From Gallibacterium melopsittaci (GTDB lineage: Bacteria > Pseudomonadota > Gammaproteobacteria > Enterobacterales > Pasteurellaceae), in NCBI RefSeq assembly GCF_042433085.1, contig NZ_JBHLWA010000018.1, positions 1 through 64,000 on the forward strand: a DNA stretch of 64,000 bases, given 5' to 3'. Below the pieces are notes generated by a model, which had not been told where the DNA came from, did no database searches, and saw nothing but the letters and a program-made list of their open reading frames with translations. Position 1 is the stretch's first letter. Each line of letters opens with the position of its first letter. Shown here in pieces: positions 62,102 through 64,000 of the stretch. The translations under genes were made by a program, and so were the position numbers.

Positions 62102-62938
62102 CTACTCCTTAGCCGATCCTTTTTTGATCACTAAAGTGACGGGCATCCCTTGATGTAATGTTGGTGCACTTTGCTCAATCAACACTTTAAAACGATAAAC
62201 TAATTCTGTTCTGAGCTGCTCACTTTCAACATTCTTTGGTGTAAATTCAGCTTGTGAAGAAATAAAACCAACTTTACCTAAATATTCTGCACCACTATCC
62301 GTAAGTACCTTCACTTGCTGCCCTTGATAAATTTGTCCTAAATTAGGCTCATCAACATAAGCCCTAATCCAAACGGGTTGAATTAAGGCAATGGAATAAA
62401 TAGGCAAACCAGCACTAACAATACTGCCTTTTTCTCGTACACGTGTTAATACGATCCCATCACTCGGTGCTATCAACTGAGTATCTTCTAACCGAGTTTC
62501 TGCTAAGGAAACTAATGCTTTCGCGAGATCAACTTGTGCTTGTGCCTGATCACGTCCAGCAACTATCTCATCATAACTGGCTGCAGAAATTGCATCTTTT
62601 TTCGCCAGATTTTCGCTCCGTTGATACAATTTCTCTGCTTTGATTAATATGGCCTCTGCTTCGGCTAATTTAGCTTTAGCCAATCTCAGTTCATCTTGAA
62701 ATGATTTTGCATCTAAAGTAGCAAGTAAATCCCCTGCTTTTACCTGATCACCTTCATCAACCAGCAATTTTTCCACTCGCCCAGCAACCTTAAAGCCTAA
62801 ATTAACATCACGGATATCGACATTTCCATATAGCTTCAACTCTGTTAAGTTGGCCGCTTGACGCTGATGTTGTTGATAAAGATAAAATCCACTTAATCCA
62901 ATAATTATTAATAGAAGTACAATTAAACTCTTTTTCAT
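62102..62938 (-). CDS. ybhG: Membrane fusion protein, HlyD/YbhG family
   Basis: This periplasmic adaptor links the ABC permease to an outer-membrane channel. The start MKKSLIV (62938, behind AAGGAGC) begins an N-terminal anchor helix. The rest of the 278 residues give a first barrel-sandwich half (GRVEKLLVDEGDQVKAGDLL), an alpha-helical hairpin with coiled-coil heptads (about residues 85-155), and the second half (DGIVLTRVREKGSIVSAGLP). It is first in the operon. An in-frame ATG 16 codons upstream is ignored. A TetR regulator, found near the E. coli genes, is absent here. Confidence 0.92.
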   Translation of the reverse strand: MKKSLIVLLLIIIGLSGFYLYQQHQRQAANLTELKLYGNVDIRDVNLGFKVAGRVEKLLVDEGDQVKAGDLLATLDAKSFQDELRLAKAKLAEAEAILIKAEKLYQRSENLAKKDAISAASYDEIVAGRDQAQAQVDLAKALVSLAETRLEDTQLIAPSDGIVLTRVREKGSIVSAGLPIYSIALIQPVWIRAYVDEPNLGQIYQGQQVKVLTDSGAEYLGKVGFISSQAEFTPKNVESEQLRTELVYRFKVLIEQSAPTLHQGMPVTLVIKKGSAKE

Positions 62939-63140
62939 CGCATAGCTCCTTTTTTTACCTGCGCTAAAAAAGCCTTGATTTATCATACTCCGATCAAACT
63001 ATTGCTTCATCTATCTCATATCAAGAATGTGATTCAGTCTAAAAAATTTCAGATGTGACTATTGTGTCTTTTAATGTTTTGGTACATAGCTCGAACACAC
63101 TATTTCCGATTTACATAAAAAATATCACCAAAACCATAAA

Positions 63141-63872
63141 CTACAACTTTAAATAAAAAGGTTGGAAAATTGGAATTACGTCTGAATGGTACTGATGTTG
63201 TTCAGTATAAATGGTAAGTTGTGAAGACTTAGTTTCACTTCGCAACTCACTACGCACAAAACTTAATAAAATACGTTGTGGAGATTTCCCTACTTTAGTG
63301 ACCACCTTACAGAGATGTTCACACGTTAAGCCAATGTCTTCTGCTTGTAACTGTTGTAACAATGTCATTCCAGCAGCAAAAGGTAACACAAATTGTATTT
63401 TGCCTCGTTCACTTAAGCAGGCTCTCGCTGCTTTTAACCAAGCCAAATGTGAAGAATTACCTAAATAACGTGCCATTTCTCGCGAATCATCACGACATTT
63501 ATTCGCCGTGGCAAAATAAGGCGGATTTGCCACAATTAAATCAAATCGTTGTGTAGTTTGTTGACAAAACTCGACAACATCACCGTGTATTACATTTACA
63601 CGTTCTTGCCATGGCGACATTGCTACATTCTCTACTGCTTGTCGATACGCATTGTTCTCAATTTCTACCGCAGTAATTTGACAATTTTCTGATGTTCGTT
63701 GTGCTAACATCAAGGCAATTAATCCCGTACCACAACCTAAATCTAAAATTGAATAGGTATGTGAAATATCTGCCCAAGCACCCAATAACACACCATCCGT
63801 GCCAACTTTCATCGCACATTGGTCATGATAAATTTTAAATTGCTTAAATTGAAAACCAGAACGTTCTATCAT
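63141..63872 (-). CDS. trmN6: tRNA1(Val) adenine-37 N6-methyltransferase
   Basis: This SAM-dependent enzyme methylates A37 of tRNA-Val(1) (YfiC in E. coli). The 243-residue product has the Rossmann motif ILDLGCGTGLIALMLA (about residues 43-58), the acidic AVEIENNA loop, and the N6-adenine signature NPPY (in LIVANPPYFATANKC, about residue 116). It is divergent from srmB, the same pairing as in E. coli, with a 93-bp spacer. Confidence 0.94.
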   Translation of the reverse strand: MIERSGFQFKQFKIYHDQCAMKVGTDGVLLGAWADISHTYSILDLGCGTGLIALMLAQRTSENCQITAVEIENNAYRQAVENVAMSPWQERVNVIHGDVVEFCQQTTQRFDLIVANPPYFATANKCRDDSREMARYLGNSSHLAWLKAARACLSERGKIQFVLPFAAGMTLLQQLQAEDIGLTCEHLCKVVTKVGKSPQRILLSFVRSELRSETKSSQLTIYTEQHQYHSDVIPIFQPFYLKL

Positions 63873-63927
63873 CAGAGAATATTATGTACAACGAGGATTG
63901 AGTAAGGATATTTTAATAAAATTTCGC

Positions 63928-63933
63928 TATAAT
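63928..63933 (+). promoter_or_regulatory. Candidate -10 of the srmB promoter
   Basis: A perfect TATAAT lies 32 bp before the srmB start codon. No good -35 was found at 16-18 bp, so only the -10 is claimed. Confidence 0.4.
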
Positions 63934-63965
63934 TCGAGGCTGATTTTATACATTAGAGAAATTTT

Positions 63966-64000
63966 ATGACTATTGCGACCTTTGAAGAATTTGATCTCGC
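63966..64000 (+). CDS. srmB: ATP-dependent RNA helicase SrmB, first codons only
   Basis: Only the first 11 full codons are in the window (MTIATFEEFDL). They match the start of SrmB, the DEAD-box helicase that helps assemble the 50S subunit, and divergence from trmN6 is the conserved arrangement. The helicase motifs lie beyond the window. The call therefore rests on the N-terminus and neighbourhood. Confidence 0.7.
   Translation, partial: MTIATFEEFDL

Noticed and set aside
58163..62938. The ABC and HlyD-type genes as a secretion system for the giant adhesin
   Set aside because: The ATPase has two fused nucleotide-binding domains and the permeases are ABC-2 type like YbhS and YbhR. Type I protein exporters have a different, half-transporter architecture.

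Overview
The window comes from a gammaproteobacterium of the family Pasteurellaceae. The RpoB, RpoC and Rho proteins are close to Haemophilus-type sequences, the DNA is AT-rich, and the gene neighbourhoods (zapB/glpX, secE-nusG, rho/rhlB, rsfS-rlmH-mrdAB-rlpA-dacA-ybeD-lipBA, trmN6/srmB) are those of this family. I do not name a genus. By eye I find one exact ACAAGCGGT and no AAGTGCGGT uptake signal in 64 kb, although the competence gene comM is present.

Layout. 1-4 kb: the 3' end of a Sel1-repeat gene, then cysS, ppiB, zapB and glpX. 4-16.6 kb (minus strand): the transcription and translation cluster secE-nusG-[small secreted protein]-rplK-rplA-rplJ-rplL-rpoB-rpoC. It keeps L1 and L10 leader elements, two readable promoters, an attenuator-like stem before rplJ and another after rplL. 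16.7-19.5 kb: yjjPB (putative succinate exporter, with a well-placed FNR-like site) and a SotB efflux pump. 19.6-24.7 kb: proBA, rho and rhlB. 24.9-33 kb: the cell-elongation and lipoate block. 33-37.4 kb: comM, dcuC and pepT.

37.7-49.2 kb is one 3,833-codon gene for a giant Bap/BapA-type adhesin: an N-terminal prefix domain, an Asn/Ser linker, a long array of Ig-like domains, and a GC-richer C-terminal part with scattered GxGxD motifs. A run of ten G lies next to its predicted -10 box, so it is a strong candidate for phase-variable expression. No type I secretion genes lie beside it. 49.9-51.8 kb is a heavily decayed quinol nitric oxide reductase gene (norB) with five separate lesions.

52-58.1 kb is a compact catabolic island: a LysR regulator divergent from a LigU/GalD-type isomerase, a LigJ hydratase, a LigK/HMG-type aldolase, a LigI 2-pyrone-4,6-dicarboxylate hydrolase and a dicarboxylate symporter. 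Together they would take imported pyrone dicarboxylate to pyruvate and oxaloacetate. There is no ring-cleavage dioxygenase in the window, which is unusual for this family. 58.2-62.9 kb: a YbhGFSR-type ABC efflux system. The window ends with trmN6 and the first codons of srmB.

The most rewarding points are the phase-variation tract of the giant adhesin, the lower-pathway-only pyrone island, the decayed norB with its leftover upstream repeats, the FNR-like site of yjjPB, and the attenuator-like structures in the ribosomal protein leaders.
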